In this document: positions 5,538-6,934 of the stretch, piece by piece
Layout of the letters: every line of letters starts with the position of its first letter
How positions within the stretch are numbered: the first letter of the stretch is position 1
NCBI GenBank assembly: GCA_030599175.1
Contig: JAUVON010000148.1
Span: 1 to 6,934, forward strand
Direction of reading: 5' to 3'
Source: Desulfobulbaceae bacterium
GTDB lineage: Bacteria; Desulfobacterota; Desulfobulbia; Desulfobulbales; Desulfocapsaceae
Length of the DNA stretch: 6,934 nucleotides
Program-made: the position numbers and the translations under genes
The notes under the pieces: generated by a model
Databases searched by the model: none
Told to the model about the DNA's origin: nothing
The model's input: only the letters and a program-made list of their open reading frames with translations

Positions 5538-6504
5538 AGTATTTCATAAACTGAGTACGTTCAAACACATCAGCATTCTCTGCCTCTCCGTAACTCAGTT
5601 TTCCTCTGAATTCTTCCAAGGAGCCGAAAGATTTTTCTGTCATCCACTTTTCCAGCCCTTCAATAATTACCTGTATCTGCTCCGGACCATTGTTATAGAT
5701 AGTGGAAACTACCTGGACAGCAGTTGCTCCGGCCAGAATCTGCTTAATCAACCCCTCACTGTCATGAACACCTGTCGATGCCACCAGATCTTTTTCAATA
5801 ATCCCCGACATCAGGGCAATCCACCTGAGAGATTCACAAATTTCTTCAGGAGTACTGAGTACATTGGAGGACTTAACTGTCAGATTGTCTATATCAATGT
5901 CCGGCGTATAATACCGGTTAAACAAAACAAGCCCCGACACCTTGTCGTTCCAGCTGAGTTTTGAGATCAGATTTGCAAGAGATGCGGAGTAATGGCTCAT
6001 CTTCAGGGCGATAGGAATGGTAATCTTTTCGCCGACACTATTGAGAATATCGAAATATCTCTTTTCGTTCTCTTCACTGGTTATACGGGGATTACTCGGC
6101 AGCAGAGAAATGTTCAGCTCGAGAGCATCAGCTCCTTCCTCCTCTACAGACCTGGCAAAAGAGACCCACTCCGCTCCCGAAATGCAGTGAACACTGGCTA
6201 TAACGGGGATATCTACACTCTTTTTGGCACCGGAAATCAGGTTGAGGTAATCGTTGAGCTCACTTCCCCGGGTATACTCGCGGACATAGTCGGTTGCACC
6301 GGGGTAATCTGTATTATAGCTTTCAATATTACTGGATAATTCAGCCTGGATCTGTTCTTCAAAAAGCGACTTCAGAACCACCGCAGCGGCACCGTTTTCA
6401 GCAAGTTTTTTTATCTTATCTACTGAATTTGTAAACCCACAACTGCCAATTATCACGGGATTTTTCAGATCTAAACCAAGATATTCAGTGGCGATATTCT
6501 TCAT
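5521..6504 (-). CDS. Dihydroorotate-dehydrogenase-like flavoprotein, function unknown
   Basis: A soluble 327-residue TIM-barrel protein of the DHOD (PyrD/COG0167) superfamily. FMN-type landmarks are NPVIIGSCGFT (16-26), VVLKS (Lys45), LELNIS (Asn131), IALKMS (Lys168), GLVLFNRYY (Asn196) and the phosphate-binding end STGVHDSEG...AGATAVQVVSTIY (243-270). The class 1 catalytic loop NxSCPN is not kept: after Asn131-Ile-Ser comes Leu134 where the catalytic Cys is expected, and the NxxGLxN orotate loop near residue 65-72 is replaced by DYPGATDY. I therefore do not call it pyrD. It is probably a flavin enzyme for another substrate. It is the first gene of the rnf cluster and its end overlaps the longer rnfC start by 17 nt, so a role in feeding or drawing electrons to Rnf is possible but inferred. 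The ATG at 6504 follows an A-rich stretch without a clear ribosome site. Confidence 0.88.
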   Translation of the reverse strand: MKNIATEYLGLDLKNPVIIGSCGFTNSVDKIKKLAENGAAAVVLKSLFEEQIQAELSSNIESYNTDYPGATDYVREYTRGSELNDYLNLISGAKKSVDIPVIASVHCISGAEWVSFARSVEEEGADALELNISLLPSNPRITSEENEKRYFDILNSVGEKITIPIALKMSHYSASLANLISKLSWNDKVSGLVLFNRYYTPDIDIDNLTVKSSNVLSTPEEICESLRWIALMSGIIEKDLVASTGVHDSEGLIKQILAGATAVQVVSTIYNNGPEQIQVIIEGLEKWMTEKSFGSLEEFRGKLSYGEAENADVFERTQFMKYYAGMS

Positions 6505-6835
6505 TTTCTATAATCTGTTTTCTTATGAATTATTTTATTGGCTTGTGACTCTCACCACCCGAGAACAAGGCAGTACCATACATAAAAAGAATTTAAGTAA
6601 ATAATTAATAATTTAAATTCTATCTACATACAAGCTTATAAATGAAAAAATAATTATCTTTGAAATTGCTGCGATTTGGCAGGAATGTTTTGTGAACTAC
6701 ATCTAAAATTTAGTGCCTTACTCCATAAAAGCTGTCATAAAAAACAAGAAATCAGGGGTGGCTTTTGAAATCAGAAACATAGAGCTACTACCAAGGCACT
6801 TATCCAAGCATTCTAAAAGTTCCGATTTATTCGGG
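6505..6835 (-). promoter_or_regulatory. Intergenic leader region with probable operon promoter
   Basis: This is the 331-nt gap between the response-regulator end and the DHOD-like gene. The strongly AT-rich part (about 6580-6660) is the likely promoter zone for the rnf operon. One loose -10 match on the minus strand is TAGAAT (6617-6622), with only a poor -35 (TTCATT, 6641-6646, spacer 18). TTGTAT with TATTAA at 17-bp spacing is an alternative. Neither is convincing. Upstream of this are the direct repeat GAAATCAG (6748-6755 and 6767-6774) and the inverted pair AGTGCCTT/AAGGCACT (6712-6719/6793-6800). No gene or RNA gene is evident. Confidence 0.35.
6542..6569 (-). other. Hairpin in the presumed 5' leader of the operon
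   Basis: On the minus strand CTTGT-TCTC pairs with GAGA and ACAAG around the loop GGGTGGT, with a 3-nt GTC bulge on the 3' side (nine base pairs in all). It ends 37 nt before the ATG at 6504. It could be a leader structure, but there is no poly-U run or known riboswitch match. Confidence 0.3.
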
Positions 6836-6934
6836 TTAATTTTTCAAAGCACCCAGCAGAGACTGCTTAACTGCGATGCCGAGCTGATCAAGAGTATAGG
6901 GCTTTCTGATAAAATGTGACACACCAAGTTCCTG
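6836..6934 (-). CDS. C-terminal end of a response-regulator receiver domain (partial)
   Basis: Only the last 32 codons and the TAA stop are in the window; the gene enters from beyond 6934. The visible peptide reads LGVSHFIRKPYTLDQLGIAV and ends ALKN. The FIRKPY segment with its invariant Lys-Pro is the end of beta-strand 5 of a CheY-like receiver domain, and the following residues are its last helix. Because the protein stops right after the receiver, this is either a single-domain regulator or the receiver end of a hybrid histidine kinase. It points the same way as the rnf genes but is separated by 331 nt, so it probably has its own transcript. Whether it controls rnf is unknown. Confidence 0.8.
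   Translation of the reverse strand, partial: QELGVSHFIRKPYTLDQLGIAVKQSLLGALKN

Noticed and set aside
5461..5964. Plus-strand open frame of 167 codons
   Set aside because: It is antisense to the rnfC start and the DHOD-like gene, both with clear family motifs, and its peptide has no recognisable features.
5521..6504. Calling the DHOD-like gene pyrD
   Set aside because: The catalytic NxSCPN loop and the orotate-binding loop are not conserved, so the pyrimidine role is not supported.
6675..6695. Sigma-54 type promoter (TTGGCAGGAATGTTTTG on the plus strand)
   Set aside because: The GC of the -12 element is missing at the required spacing, and it faces away from the rnf operon.
6813..6835. Weak terminator after the response regulator (CCGA-ATAAA-TCGG, then AACTTTT)
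   Set aside because: A four-pair stem with a short, offset T-run is too weak to call.

Overview
The window carries most of an Rnf operon, which encodes the membrane-bound ferredoxin:NAD+ oxidoreductase that couples this redox reaction to ion transport. Everything is on the minus strand, so transcription runs from high to low coordinates. The order is: end of a response-regulator receiver domain (6836-6934), a 331-nt leader/promoter gap, a dihydroorotate-dehydrogenase-like flavoprotein gene (5521-6504), then rnfC, rnfD, rnfG, rnfE, rnfA and the first 144 codons of rnfB, which runs off the window at position 1. The CDGEAB order is the one known from Acetobacterium and many anaerobes. I infer an anaerobic bacterium, most likely a sulfate-reducer-like deltaproteobacterium (Desulfobacterota), from the operon type, moderate GC content and a dispersed CCGTCATTCCCGC-type repeat. 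The sequence alone does not fix the taxon.

As known for the family, RnfC is the peripheral NADH/FMN/4Fe-4S subunit and RnfB the ferredoxin-facing Fe-S subunit. RnfD and RnfG carry covalent FMN, and RnfA and RnfE are paired inverted membrane subunits that share one intramembrane 2Fe-2S cluster. The recognisable cofactor motifs are present in RnfC, RnfD, RnfG, RnfA and the visible part of RnfB.

Several things are not standard. RnfA has an extra ~120-residue N-terminus made of a signal peptide and a predicted Ig-like (SbsA/Big_5-type) domain, fused in frame ahead of an ordinary RnfA. RnfE has alanine where the second cluster-ligand cysteine is expected. RnfG is about 90 residues longer than usual. 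The first gene is a DHOD-like flavoprotein that lacks the catalytic-loop cysteine and overlaps or abuts rnfC. Between rnfA and rnfB lies a 102-bp MITE-like element with imperfect terminal inverted repeats and an exact 7-bp target duplication. Removing the element and one copy of the duplication restores an in-frame TAA stop for rnfA and a short rnfA-rnfB spacing. A similar terminus sequence sits in the rnfE-rnfA gap.

The only stretch over 300 nt without a gene is 6505-6835. It holds an AT-rich probable promoter zone, a hairpin in the presumed leader and a short direct-repeat pair. No RNA genes or CRISPR arrays were seen.
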